Source: JANQIO01 sp036351375
GTDB taxonomy: Bacteria; Pseudomonadota; Gammaproteobacteria; Pseudomonadales; Halieaceae
Direction: 5' to 3'
Length of the DNA stretch: 45,858 nt
Assembly: GCA_036351375.1 (NCBI GenBank)
Contig: JAZBOY010000294.1
Coordinates: 1-45,858, forward strand
Positions 33,495-42,007 of the stretch are shown one piece after another (position 1 is the first letter of the stretch; each line of letters starts with the position of its first letter). Under the pieces are notes generated by a model. The model saw nothing but the letters and a program-made list of their open reading frames with translations, was not told the DNA's origin and ran no database searches. Both the position numbers and the translations under genes were made by a program.

Positions 33495-34565
33495 TTACAG
33501 CTGAACGGCGTCATCCACCAGCACGCGCACGCCGCGATACAGCTTGTTCTGGCCGGCGGTGGCGACGCGCTCACCGGCTTCCAGGTTGGTCAGCACGGCG
33601 GTGCGGCCATCGCGGGTCTCGCCCACTTTCACGATGCGAGACACGGCGGTGAGGCCGCCGTCCTCGGTCTCTTCGATCACGTACACGGTATTGCCCTGCA
33701 GGGAATAGCTCACGGCAGTTTCCGGCACGGTGACCACGTCACGGCTCTCCTGCAGGTCCAGCTTCAGTATGGCAAACATCCCTGGCAGCAGCCCCTCGTT
33801 GTCGAGGATGCGGGCCCGCAGCAGCAGGTTGCGGGTGCCCGGGTCCACGGAGCTGTCCAGCGCCACCAGTTCGGCGCGGAACTCGCGCTCGGGGAAGGCA
33901 TTCACCGACAGCAGAATCGGCAGGCCCGGTCGCAGCTTGGGCGTAAAGCGATCGGGCAGGGTGAAGTCCACTTCCAGCTGGGTCATGTCCTGCAGCGTGG
34001 CGATTTCTGTGCCCGGTGAGATGTAATCGCCAAGGTCCACCTGGCGAATGCCCACGGTGCCGGCGAAGGGGGCATAGATGCGCTTGTTGCGAATGCGCGC
34101 CTCGGTCTCGGCGAGCTGCGCACGGGCCCTCGCCAGGTCGGCCTTGGAGCGGTCGTACTGAGTCTCGGGAATGGACTGCTGCTTGATGAGCTTGGCGTCG
34201 CGATCGAACAGAATCTCTGCCAGCTCCAATGAAGCAATCTCATTGCGGCGGGCAGCCTGTTCCACCTGGTCGTTCAATACCAGCAGCAGCTGGCCGGCTT
34301 CCACCTGGTCGCCGCTGTCGAATTCGACGGCGGTGATCTCACCGGCTGTCTCGGCGGTCAGTTCAACACCACGTACTGACCGCACGGTACCCACCGCCTC
34401 CAGGTAGCTATCCCAGGTTTCGCCTTGCGCGCTGGCAGCGGCGATGGTAACTGGTGGAGGGCTGAAGTCCTGGGCGGCCAGCGCCGAGAATTTCATGTAG
34501 AGGTAGCCGCCGATGGACCCGAAAATCAACAACAGCAGGGCGGCTACAACAAGATAGGCTCTCAC
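33495..34565 (-). CDS. RND efflux periplasmic adaptor (membrane fusion protein)
   Basis: A 356-residue adaptor anchored by one N-terminal helix (VVAALLLLIFGSIGGYLYM). It has a lipoyl half-motif (GEITAVEFDSGDQVEAGQLLLVLND), a helical hairpin (about 100-160), a second lipoyl half (RIYAPFAGTVGIRQVDLGDYISPGTEIATL) and beta-barrel domains. It joins the RND pump to an outer-membrane channel. GTG 34565 with AAGGAAG upstream is chosen over TTG 34595. The gene is divergent from the SDR at 34650, so the 84-base gap holds both promoters. No local regulator gene is seen. Confidence 0.93.
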   Translation of the reverse strand: MRAYLVVAALLLLIFGSIGGYLYMKFSALAAQDFSPPPVTIAAASAQGETWDSYLEAVGTVRSVRGVELTAETAGEITAVEFDSGDQVEAGQLLLVLNDQVEQAARRNEIASLELAEILFDRDAKLIKQQSIPETQYDRSKADLARARAQLAETEARIRNKRIYAPFAGTVGIRQVDLGDYISPGTEIATLQDMTQLEVDFTLPDRFTPKLRPGLPILLSVNAFPEREFRAELVALDSSVDPGTRNLLLRARILDNEGLLPGMFAILKLDLQESRDVVTVPETAVSYSLQGNTVYVIEETEDGGLTAVSRIVKVGETRDGRTAVLTNLEAGERVATAGQNKLYRGVRVLVDDAVQL

Positions 34566-34649
34566 TGAACTTCCTTGGAACGAGGTGGGCTGCAAGTGTA
34601 GGCATTTTCCGCCAAATAGCTAGCAATGTGCGATGAAGCGAGGAGTGAC

Positions 34650-35444
34650 ATGGGCGTACTCGATAAATTCAGACTCGACGGCCAGGTGGCGGTCATCACC
34701 GGTGCCGGCAAGGGCATTGGCGCCGGTACCGCGCGGGCCTTCGCCGAGGCCGGCGCAGACGTGGTGCTGGCTGCCCGCACCGCGGCCGACCTCGAGGCGG
34801 TGGCGGAAGACATTCGCGCCATGGGCTGCCGGGCCCTGTGTTGTCCCACCGATGTAATGGAGTCGGAACAGGTCGAGGCGCTGGCGGCACAGGCGGTGGC
34901 CGAGATGGGGCGCATCGATATCGTGGTGAACAATGCCGGGGGCTTTCCGCCCAAGCCGGCGTTGGCGACCAGTGTCGAGGAGTTTGAGTCTGCGTTTCGC
35001 TTCAACGTCGGTACGGCCTTCAGGCTGACTACCCTGTGCGCCGAACAACTGGCGGAGCATGGCGGTAGCGTTGTGAATATCAGCTCGGTGGCGGGTTCTG
35101 CCCCCGCGCCCTGTTTTGCCGCCTACGGTACGGCCAAGGCGGCACTGACATTCCTTACGCGACAAATGGCGCAGGAGTTTGCCCCCAGAATTCGCGTGAA
35201 TGCGATTGCCGTGGGCTCCACCAAAACCGACGCGCTCAACACGGTACTGAACGATGAAATCGAGCAGACCATGGTAGACCTCACGCCTATGGCCCGGCTG
35301 GGTGAAGTGGAAGATGTGGCCCTGGGTGCGCTGTACCTGGCATCACCTGCCGCGGCCTATGTCACCGGCGAAGTGCTGGCCGTGAACGGCGGCCTGGAGC
35401 GCACCAATATGATGATGCCAAGAGCCTTCGGCGGGGTTGGGTGA
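34650..35444 (+). CDS. Short-chain dehydrogenase/reductase (7-alpha-HSDH/FabG-like)
   Basis: A 264-residue classical SDR. TGAGKGIG is near residues 18-25, NNAGG follows, the catalytic Ser is in NISSVAGSA, and Tyr/Lys are in YGTAKAA. VLAARTAADL lacks the acidic NAD residue and carries Arg, favouring NADPH. The overall pattern resembles hydroxysteroid dehydrogenases. The ATG at 34650 follows GAGGAG and is better than an upstream start at 34626. The last seven codons and the stop form the first unit of a 24-base tandem repeat. Confidence 0.92.
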   Translation: MGVLDKFRLDGQVAVITGAGKGIGAGTARAFAEAGADVVLAARTAADLEAVAEDIRAMGCRALCCPTDVMESEQVEALAAQAVAEMGRIDIVVNNAGGFPPKPALATSVEEFESAFRFNVGTAFRLTTLCAEQLAEHGGSVVNISSVAGSAPAPCFAAYGTAKAALTFLTRQMAQEFAPRIRVNAIAVGSTKTDALNTVLNDEIEQTMVDLTPMARLGEVEDVALGALYLASPAAAYVTGEVLAVNGGLERTNMMMPRAFGGVG

Positions 35445-35492
35445 AGAGCCTTCGGCGGGGTTGGGTGAAGAGCCTTCGGCGGCGTTGGGTAG
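35421..35492 (+). repeat. Three tandem copies of a 24-base unit spanning a stop codon
   Basis: Units at 35421-35444, 35445-35468 and 35469-35492. The first two are identical (AGAGCCTTCGGCGGGGTTGG plus GTGA) and the third differs at three bases, including its last two (TGA becomes TAG). The first unit encodes RAFGGVG and the stop of the SDR gene, and later units repeat the same frame including a stop. This is a recent local amplification at a gene end. Confidence 0.92.
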
Positions 35493-35662
35493 ACAGCCCC
35501 AGCTCGATTACATCGAAAAGGCCCATTAAATCATCTGGTTAGAATCGGCCAGCTGGCCAAAATAGACCTTTCAGGCCTTTGCGCAGAATCAAAATTCAAG
35601 GCTGTTAGCGCTTGTAACGATGGGATACCCTAGGTTCATCAACGTTCGTTGAAGAGGTATTC

Positions 35663-37291
35663 ATGGTATTCAGAAATCGCAGGCTCAAGCGGCTCGAAAA
35701 GCAAATGACCCGGGCCGAATCCTACGCCGAGTGGCTGCAGCTGGCGAAGGAGCACGATGCCGCGAGCGGCATGAAGCGCTGGCGTGAAGTCGACCAGACC
35801 AAGCTCTACGACTACGCTTCCATTCGCCGCCGCCTGGACCGCTTGCGCAGCCTGCGCGCGCGCCACGACGATGTGGGCCTGCTGTTCACTCTCAACGAGG
35901 GTATTCACGGCAACCTGGGCGGCATGGGCAGCAGCAAGCTGCACGAGCAGGCCCGGTCCGGCACCAAGCAGCTGATCGAGGATTACATCGACGAGATTGT
36001 CGATGCCCTCAAGCACATTGCTGAAGTGGACGACAGCGAGATCTCGCTGTCTGAGAAACTCGATTTCTTCTACCGCGCCAATCACTGCTACGGCCGCTCG
36101 GCGCTGATGTTGAGTGGTGGCGGGGTGCTGGGGTTCTACCACCTCGGCGTGGTGAAGTCGTTGGTGGAGCACCGCCTGCTGCCGCGGGTCATCTCCGGCT
36201 CAAGCGCCGGTTCGATGATTGCCGGTGTACTCGGCACCCATACCGACAAGGAACTGCGGCAATTCTTTGAGCCCAGCAACGTGCACTTCGAGGCGGAGAA
36301 AGAAGCCACGGTGCTCGATCGCATGTTCTTCGGCCGCAGCCCCACCATGGACGTGCACGAAGTTCAGTCCATGGTCGAGCGGCTGATTCCCGACATGACC
36401 TTCCAGGAGGCCTACGAAAAAACCGGTCGCCAGATATCCATTTCCGTGGCACCGGCAGAACCGCACCAGACCTCGCGGCTGCTGAATGCCATCGCGTCGC
36501 CCAACGTCTACATCCGCAGCGCGGTGATGGCGAGCTGCGCCGTGCCGGGTGTCTTCCCGCCGGTGATTCTCAGTGCCAAGAACGTCTACGGCGATTCCCA
36601 GCCCTACCTGCCGTCCCGGCGCTGGGTAGACGGCTCGATTTCCGATGACCTGCCGGCCAAGCGCCTGGGTCGCCTGTACAGCACCAACCACTACATCGTC
36701 AGCATGGTGAACCCGATGGTGCTGCCGTTCCTGGACAAGGGCGGTTCCCGCAACCCACTGGTGAAAGCCGTCGGCAAGCTGGGCGTGGATGTGGCGCGTG
36801 AGGCGCTCAACTCCTACCGCCAGCAGGTGCAGAAGTACGGCAGCGACTACCCGCGCTTCAGCTGGCTGCTCAACGGCCTGCACAGCCTGCTGGACCAGGA
36901 GTACCGTGGCGATATCAACATCGTGCCGCGCTTTCGCTTCTACAACCCCACCAAGATCCTCTCCCACGTGACGGAAGAGGAGATGATGCTGCTGATGAAG
37001 GAAGGCGAAGCGGCCTCCTGGCCGGAAATTCGCGCCATTGATACCTGCACCAAGATCAGCCGTGAGTTGGACGATATTCTCGAGCGCTTCGAGCGCGGCG
37101 ACCTGAAGCCGGTGCGCGCCGCACGGCGCCGCCCCAAGCGTCCCTCGCGTAAGAAGGCCAAGACGGTATCTTCCCAGCGCCCGGCTAAGAAAGCCGCCGC
37201 CAGGAAGCCGCCCCGCAAGGCCGCCCAGGCTGCCGAGAAACCGGCTGTGCCGGCGGCAGAGAAGGGCGGCGACGTGGACCAGGCCGCGTAA
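35663..37291 (+). CDS. Patatin-like phospholipase/lipase with DUF3336-like N-terminus
   Basis: A 542-residue serine hydrolase. Residues about 1-140 are helical and resemble DUF3336, which precedes patatin in fungal TGL lipases and some bacterial proteins. The patatin domain starts with the oxyanion GGG (152-154), has the nucleophile S181 in GSSAG and the dyad Asp D323 in VDGS. The last 55 residues are a Lys/Ala/Pro/Arg-rich, histone H1-like tail. No signal peptide, so it probably acts on cytoplasmic triglyceride or phospholipid. GAAGAGG precedes the ATG. A lipoprotein gene follows 20 bases later. Confidence 0.94.
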   Translation: MVFRNRRLKRLEKQMTRAESYAEWLQLAKEHDAASGMKRWREVDQTKLYDYASIRRRLDRLRSLRARHDDVGLLFTLNEGIHGNLGGMGSSKLHEQARSGTKQLIEDYIDEIVDALKHIAEVDDSEISLSEKLDFFYRANHCYGRSALMLSGGGVLGFYHLGVVKSLVEHRLLPRVISGSSAGSMIAGVLGTHTDKELRQFFEPSNVHFEAEKEATVLDRMFFGRSPTMDVHEVQSMVERLIPDMTFQEAYEKTGRQISISVAPAEPHQTSRLLNAIASPNVYIRSAVMASCAVPGVFPPVILSAKNVYGDSQPYLPSRRWVDGSISDDLPAKRLGRLYSTNHYIVSMVNPMVLPFLDKGGSRNPLVKAVGKLGVDVAREALNSYRQQVQKYGSDYPRFSWLLNGLHSLLDQEYRGDINIVPRFRFYNPTKILSHVTEEEMMLLMKEGEAASWPEIRAIDTCTKISRELDDILERFERGDLKPVRAARRRPKRPSRKKAKTVSSQRPAKKAAARKPPRKAAQAAEKPAVPAAEKGGDVDQAA

Positions 37292-37311
37292 GCCGCAGAC
37301 GCGGCATTCTA

Positions 37312-37806
37312 ATGTTACGACCGCTCTCGCTCGCCCTGCTGCTGGCGCTGGCAGGCTGCGGGCAGGGCAGTGAACCCCCATCCCCCGAGACTCGCAGCGC
37401 ACTGGTAGAGGATCAATATGCCTATCACGTGGGCGTACTCGCCTACCTGTACGGCTACCCGCTGGTAGATGCCTTCCGGCGCGATCACAACGACAGGCTC
37501 GCCGCCGGCGATGCCGCATTGCCGCTGCTGGACCCGATGCGCAGCCTGGGCTTTTTTGAAATTCTCAACCTGCAGCTCAAGGCGCAGCCGCCCGGCCCGG
37601 GTAGTGAGCTGCTGATGGCGCAGTTCGATGCTATCGGGGTAGGGCCCAACAGCACTTTCAAGGATGCGGCGCTGACGCCGGCGGCCAAGCGTGGGCTGGA
37701 GCGTGCGATCAGGGACGCCCGGGTGATGCTCGAGGCCGCCCCGACAGATCTGGACGGTGTGCTGGGCGCAGCGGCGGCCTACCGCGCCGCCAACACAGTA
37801 GAGTAG
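37312..37806 (+). CDS. Lipoprotein with a DUF1254-like segment (short form)
   Basis: A 164-residue protein with a lipobox LALAGC, so Cys16 would be lipidated. The mature part contains VGVLAYLYGYPLVDAF, the opening motif of DUF1254 proteins, followed by FDAIGVGPNSTFKDAALTPAAKRGLE, resembling the later DUF1254 segment. Full DUF1254/DUF1214 proteins are about 450-500 residues. Here the intervening part and the whole DUF1214 domain are missing, yet the ends are clean, so it may be a compact form or a decayed one. The function is unknown. It is 20 bases after the patatin gene. Confidence 0.72.
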   Translation: MLRPLSLALLLALAGCGQGSEPPSPETRSALVEDQYAYHVGVLAYLYGYPLVDAFRRDHNDRLAAGDAALPLLDPMRSLGFFEILNLQLKAQPPGPGSELLMAQFDAIGVGPNSTFKDAALTPAAKRGLERAIRDARVMLEAAPTDLDGVLGAAAAYRAANTVE

Positions 37807-38193
37807 CTAGCGGCTCTCGCGCGGAAAGGCCGACTGCGGCGGGTTCTCGATCACGTTGTTGTTCTCGGCAGTGGCCAGTCGCCAGCTTCGGTACAGCTCT
37901 CCCGCTGCGGCCAGCAGCAGCTTTTCACTGCGCGCCAGGGATTCCGTGAGCGCTGCGCGGCGATCGCTGGGCGTCATGTTCTCGATGTTGGCCGGCAGCG
38001 AATTTTCCGCCGCGGCCAGCACCCGTACCAGGTTTTCCACGGTCTCGTCAGCGGCCTGCTCGAGAATGGGCTGCCAGGCGGCAGCATCGCGCCGCAGGGC
38101 TCGCAGGGTTTCCAGGTTGGTCACTGTCTGGCGCAGCGCAAAGCGCGCAGGCGCGGTGGCAAGCTGGAACAGACGCCGGGCCGGGTTGGCCAT
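37807..38193 (-). CDS. Helical protein of unknown function
   Basis: A 128-residue, Ala- and Arg-rich, probably all-helical protein. It abuts the preceding lipoprotein gene's stop (convergent, adjacent bases) and is divergent from the HNH gene. GAGG lies nine bases before its ATG at 38193. The amphipathic pattern is loosely phasin-like, but no family motif is present. Real coding status is supported by tight packing and a strong helix pattern, not by homology. Confidence 0.6.
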   Translation of the reverse strand: MANPARRLFQLATAPARFALRQTVTNLETLRALRRDAAAWQPILEQAADETVENLVRVLAAAENSLPANIENMTPSDRRAALTESLARSEKLLLAAAGELYRSWRLATAENNNVIENPPQSAFPRESR

Positions 38194-38287
38194 GGAGGTT
38201 ACCTCAGTACTTCACGGGAGCATGGGCTAGTGTAGTCTCGCGCCCCGCGCCTGCAAAGCCGCACCGGCTTTGGATACCATAGCCGCC

Positions 38288-38614
38288 ATGGACAGCGACA
38301 CAGCCACGCCTGAAATCGGCACCCGCACCCGCCGCGGGCGCATCGGATGCTGCCCGTTCTGTGCGCGCGAGCTGCCGCTGACTTTCCATCACCTGATCCC
38401 GAAAAAGCTGCACCGCCGTACGCGCTTTCGCAAACAGTACAGCCGCGAGGAACTCAACCGCGGTATCGACATCTGTCGGCAGTGCCACGACGGCATTCAC
38501 GACCGCTACGACGAAATGACCCTGTACCGCGACTTCAGCGCGCCGGAGCAACTGGCCGGCGACCCGGCCCTGGCGCGTTACTTCGAGTGGGTGTCGCGGC
38601 AGAAAGTGCGCTGA
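38288..38614 (+). CDS. Small HNH-type protein
   Basis: A 108-residue protein with an HNH-like metal module. C22/C25 (CPFC) and C63/C66 (CRQC) form a zinc-knuckle pair around HHLIPKK (H34/H35), and CHDGIH (H67, H71) completes the fold. HNH nucleases bind a divalent metal and nick DNA, though many stand-alone bacterial versions have no known target. A start at ATG 38288 is chosen; a TTG at 38270 is possible. Eighty-seven bases separate it from the acyl-CoA dehydrogenase gene. Confidence 0.83.
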   Translation: MDSDTATPEIGTRTRRGRIGCCPFCARELPLTFHHLIPKKLHRRTRFRKQYSREELNRGIDICRQCHDGIHDRYDEMTLYRDFSAPEQLAGDPALARYFEWVSRQKVR

Positions 38615-38701
38615 GTGTTCGTGCGTCACCGGAGGGTGTAAACCTCAGCCGTGCTGGCTATTATCGGTGCTCCCTTACCAGACAGATAACAACAGCGCCG
38701 C

Positions 38702-39970
38702 ATGGACTTCACGATACCCGACGAACTCCAGTCCTTCCTGGAAGAACTGGATCTCTTCATCGACACCCAAATCAAACCCCTGGAGGCGGAGAACGACAAC
38801 ATCCGCTTCTTCGACCACCGCCGCGAGGATGCCCGCACCGACTGGGAACGCGACGGGCTGCCCAACGCCGAGTGGGAAGCGCTGTTGGCGGAAGCCCGGC
38901 GCCGCGCCGATGCAGCGGGCGTATACCGTTACCCGTTCCCCGAAGAATACGGTGGCCGCGGCGGCGGCAACCTGGGCATGGCCATCATCCGCGAGCACCT
39001 GGTGCGCAAAGGGCTTGGCCTGCACTGTGACCTTCAGAATGAACACGCGGTGGTGGGCAACAACGTCGGCCTGCTGCTGATGCTGGAATACGGCACCGAG
39101 GCTCAGAAGGCCGAGTGGGTGGACAAGCTGGCCCGCGGGGAAGCGGGTTTTGCCTTTGGCATCACCGAGCCGGAACACGGCTCCGATGCCACCTGGATGG
39201 AAACCACGGCAGTCAGGGACGGGGACGACTGGGTCATCAACGGCCGCAAAACCTGGAATACCGGCATACACGCCTGCAGCCGCGACGTGATCATGGCCCG
39301 CACCTCGGGCAAGCCGGGTGATGCCGCCGGCATTACCGCCTTCCTGGTGCCCATGGACGCGCCCGGGCTCAACATCGACGAGTACCTGTGGACCTTCAAT
39401 ATGCCCACCGACCACGGCACCGTCAGCCTCAAGGACGTGCGGATTGCCGACTCGGAGATCTTCGGCGGCGAGGGCCGTGGCCTGCAACTCGTGCAACATT
39501 TCTTCAACGAGAACCGCATCCGCCAGGCGGCATCCAGCCTGGGCGCGGCGCAGTTCTGCATCGACGAGTCGGTGGCCTACTCAAAGGAGCGCAAGCCCTT
39601 TGGCAAGCCGCTGGCCGCCAACCAGGGCATCCAGTTCCCGCTGGTGGAACTGCAAACCCAGTGCGAAATGCTGCGGGCGCTGATCCACAAGACCGCCTGG
39701 ATGATGGACGAGTACGGCGCTTTCTCGGTGTCCGACAAGGTGTCCATGTGTAACTACTGGGCCAACCGGCTGTGCTGCGAGGCGGCCGATCGAGCTATGC
39801 AGGTGCACGGCGGGCTGGGCTATTCCCGCCATAAACCTTTCGAGCACATCTACCGTCATCACCGCCGCTACCGCATCACCGAGGGCGCCGAGGAAATCCA
39901 GATGCGGCGAGTGGCGGGCTACATGTTCGGGTTCATGAGCCAGCGCGCGCCCAAGGGCGTTGCCGAGTAA
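38702..39970 (+). CDS. Acyl-CoA dehydrogenase family protein (ACAD10/11-like)
   Basis: A 422-residue FAD enzyme with the family signatures GFAFGITEPEHGSDATWMETTA (mid domain, near 150-172) and HGGLGYSRHKPFEHIYRHHR with ITEGAEEIQMRR at the C-terminal end. It lacks a signal peptide and is normal length. It oxidises or rearranges acyl-CoA. Only two bases separate it from a kinase gene of the APH family. In mammals the same pairing is fused as ACAD10/11, where the kinase phosphorylates 4-hydroxyacyl-CoA and the dehydrogenase domain completes its conversion for beta-oxidation. That role is proposed here by analogy. Confidence 0.93.
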   Translation: MDFTIPDELQSFLEELDLFIDTQIKPLEAENDNIRFFDHRREDARTDWERDGLPNAEWEALLAEARRRADAAGVYRYPFPEEYGGRGGGNLGMAIIREHLVRKGLGLHCDLQNEHAVVGNNVGLLLMLEYGTEAQKAEWVDKLARGEAGFAFGITEPEHGSDATWMETTAVRDGDDWVINGRKTWNTGIHACSRDVIMARTSGKPGDAAGITAFLVPMDAPGLNIDEYLWTFNMPTDHGTVSLKDVRIADSEIFGGEGRGLQLVQHFFNENRIRQAASSLGAAQFCIDESVAYSKERKPFGKPLAANQGIQFPLVELQTQCEMLRALIHKTAWMMDEYGAFSVSDKVSMCNYWANRLCCEAADRAMQVHGGLGYSRHKPFEHIYRHHRRYRITEGAEEIQMRRVAGYMFGFMSQRAPKGVAE

Positions 39971-39972
39971 GT

Positions 39973-41352
39973 ATGCCGGAGTTTGAATCTCAGCTGGCGG
40001 CAGCGCTGGCCCGAGGGCTGACGGAATTTGAATCCCTTGAGAGCGCCGAGCGGCTGACAGGCGGCGCCAGCCAGCAGACCTGGCGGCTGCAGGTGCGGCG
40101 CGCAGGTGAGTCCCAGACCCTGTGCCTGCGACGTAGCGTTGGCAGCGTGGATGCCGGTAAGGTGACCAACAGCACCGAGGCCAGGCTTCTGCAGGAAGCA
40201 AAACGGGCAGGCCTGCCTGTACCCGCCGTGCAGTTGCTGCTGACTCCGGAAGATGGGATTGGCGAAGGTTTCGTCATGAGCTGGCTGGAAGGCGAAACCC
40301 TGGGCGGGCGCATTACCCATAGCCGTCGCTTCGCCGATATCCGACCCACCCTGGCGCATCAGTGCGGCGAGATTCTGGCACGCCTGCACGCCATCGACTG
40401 CACGGCCACGGGCCTCGACAGGGTGCTGCCGGCAGCCTCGCCAGAGGCCCTGGTGCGCGCCACCTGGGAACAGTACCAGGGCTTCGGGTCACCCCAGCCC
40501 ATGATCGACTACACCGCACGCTGGCTGCTGGACCATCTGCCGCCCGCGGTGGAGCCCGCCCTTGTGCACGGTGATTTCCGCAACGGCAATCTGATGGTGT
40601 CGGAGTCGGACGGTGTCATCGGGGTGCTGGACTGGGAGCTGGCCGCGATCGGTGACCCGGTGCGAGACCTGGGCTGGGTGTGCACCAATTCCTGGCGCTT
40701 TGGTCGCGCCGACCTGCCGGTGGGGGGCTTTGGCCGATTGGATGACTTGCTGGCGGGTTACCAGAGCGCCGGTGGGGCCACTGTTGATCGCGACCACCTG
40801 AATTTCTGGATCGTGTTCGGGTCTTTCTGGTGGTCGGTGTGCTGCCTGATCATGGCGGAGAGTTACCGCAGCGGCGAGAACCGCAGTGTCGAACGCCCGG
40901 CAATCGGTCGGCGCGCATCGGAAGGGCAGGCAGACTGCGTCGCCCTGTTGATCCCGGGCCCTGTGTCAGTACCGGAACCAGCAGGGTCCGAGGACAGCTT
41001 GCCGCGAGCAGAGGAACTGCTTGGCAGTGTCGCTGAATTCCTGGCCGGTGACGTGGCCGGGGAACTGCAGGGAGCGAATGGCTATCTTGCCAGGGTGGCA
41101 GCCAACTCCGTGGTGATTGCCGCGCGGGAAGCACAGCTCGGGCCGGCGCTGCTAGAGGCTGAACGGCGCCGGCTCACTGAGATTGACGGGCTGGCTGAGC
41201 CCAGCCGCGAGGCGTTGGCACTCGCCCTGCGGGACGGCTTGTCGTTGGATTCGCCTGGCCTTGCCGAACACCTGCGGCACTGCGTGCACGGGCAGCTGGC
41301 GATTGACCAGCCGGATTACAGTGTGACTAAGGATACGCCCGTCAGGGCGTGA
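39973..41352 (+). CDS. APH-family phosphotransferase fused to DUF6285
   Basis: A 459-residue protein. Residues about 10-300 form an aminoglycoside-phosphotransferase-like kinase. HGDFRNGN (199-206) supplies the catalytic Asp201 and Asn206, and LDWE (219-222) the metal-binding Asp. Residues about 345-445 match DUF6285 (RAEELLGSVAEFL; RVAANSVVIAAREAQLGP), a domain usually encoded as a separate small gene beside such kinases. An ATG lies two bases after the dehydrogenase stop. The likely substrate is a hydroxyacyl-CoA rather than an antibiotic, judged from the neighbour and the ACAD10/11 and LvaA precedents. Confidence 0.9.
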   Translation: MPEFESQLAAALARGLTEFESLESAERLTGGASQQTWRLQVRRAGESQTLCLRRSVGSVDAGKVTNSTEARLLQEAKRAGLPVPAVQLLLTPEDGIGEGFVMSWLEGETLGGRITHSRRFADIRPTLAHQCGEILARLHAIDCTATGLDRVLPAASPEALVRATWEQYQGFGSPQPMIDYTARWLLDHLPPAVEPALVHGDFRNGNLMVSESDGVIGVLDWELAAIGDPVRDLGWVCTNSWRFGRADLPVGGFGRLDDLLAGYQSAGGATVDRDHLNFWIVFGSFWWSVCCLIMAESYRSGENRSVERPAIGRRASEGQADCVALLIPGPVSVPEPAGSEDSLPRAEELLGSVAEFLAGDVAGELQGANGYLARVAANSVVIAAREAQLGPALLEAERRRLTEIDGLAEPSREALALALRDGLSLDSPGLAEHLRHCVHGQLAIDQPDYSVTKDTPVRA

Positions 41353-41358
41353 ATCGCG

Positions 41359-41742
41359 CTAGAAGCGGAATACGAACTCGGCGCCGCGCTGGTTGAAGTC
41401 CAGGTACAGGTCCCCGCTTTGCTTGCCAGACTCCCGGGCGCTTTTTCCGGGCAGCAGCTTGTCGCCGAGATAGATTCGCTCGCCACGCTCGCTGGACTGG
41501 ATGCGAGGGTCGCTGCGCAGGCCTGGCTGCAGATGGAATTCCTGGTGAGTGTCGAGCCGAAAATCGTCAGCCGTGGGCTGCCAGCGGTCTGGCTCTACGG
41601 AGTCGTTCCAGTGAAAGGTGCCGAACAGGGTGGCGCGAGGTGCGTCGTCTGCGTCCTGCGCGAGGGCAGGCGCCGTCACAAGGCTGGCGCAGAGCACAAG
41701 CCCGGTAGCGAGTCGTCCTGGGTTCAGCGGGTGTAGCTTCAC
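41359..41742 (-). CDS. Small exported protein of unknown function
   Basis: A 127-residue protein with an N-terminal signal peptide (LATGLVLCASLVTAPALA, cleavage after LAQ or ALA near 29). The mature part is hydrophilic and ends in LYLDFNQRGAEFVFRF, a C-terminal aromatic strand that could suit outer-membrane or periplasmic beta structure. No domain recognised. It is convergent with the kinase gene, six bases apart. Confidence 0.68.
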   Translation of the reverse strand: MKLHPLNPGRLATGLVLCASLVTAPALAQDADDAPRATLFGTFHWNDSVEPDRWQPTADDFRLDTHQEFHLQPGLRSDPRIQSSERGERIYLGDKLLPGKSARESGKQSGDLYLDFNQRGAEFVFRF

Positions 41743-41968
41743 GTCCTGTTACGCTCCACAGTGGCCCGGCGCCCTCTATAGCACCGTCGGACTATCCAGT
41801 GTATGCGGCGCTGACATGTCCACAACGCCGGGACCCTGAAAGTCTGCTCTGTGTCACTGAATTCAGGCGGATTTAGCCGAAACCGTGAACTGGTTCTCAG
41901 TCTGGGGAAACATTCCGTGACTGCGGAAAACAGGCCATGCAGAGGTTGCCGGCCGCAGGGGAGGGAGA

Positions 41969-41999
41969 GCGCCCCCGGGGCCCTGCAGCCCCGGGGCGC
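41969..41999 (-). terminator. Strong GC hairpin after the amidohydrolase gene
   Basis: Two arms (41969-41981 and 41988-41999) pair over 12 positions with one bulge around a six-base loop. They lie 9 bases beyond the stop codon of the minus-strand amidohydrolase gene. There is no T-run on that strand, so it may be a weak intrinsic terminator or an RNA-stabilising stem. Confidence 0.5.
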
Positions 42000-42007
42000 C
42001 GGCAGGA

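Noticed and set aside
36200..37519. 439-codon minus-strand frame across the patatin and lipoprotein genes
   Set aside because: Arg/His/Ala-rich antisense translation; the opposite strand has clear catalytic motifs.
39973..41352. Aminoglycoside resistance gene
   Set aside because: Brenner motif is present, but the neighbouring acyl-CoA dehydrogenase and the DUF6285 tail point to acyl-CoA metabolism instead.
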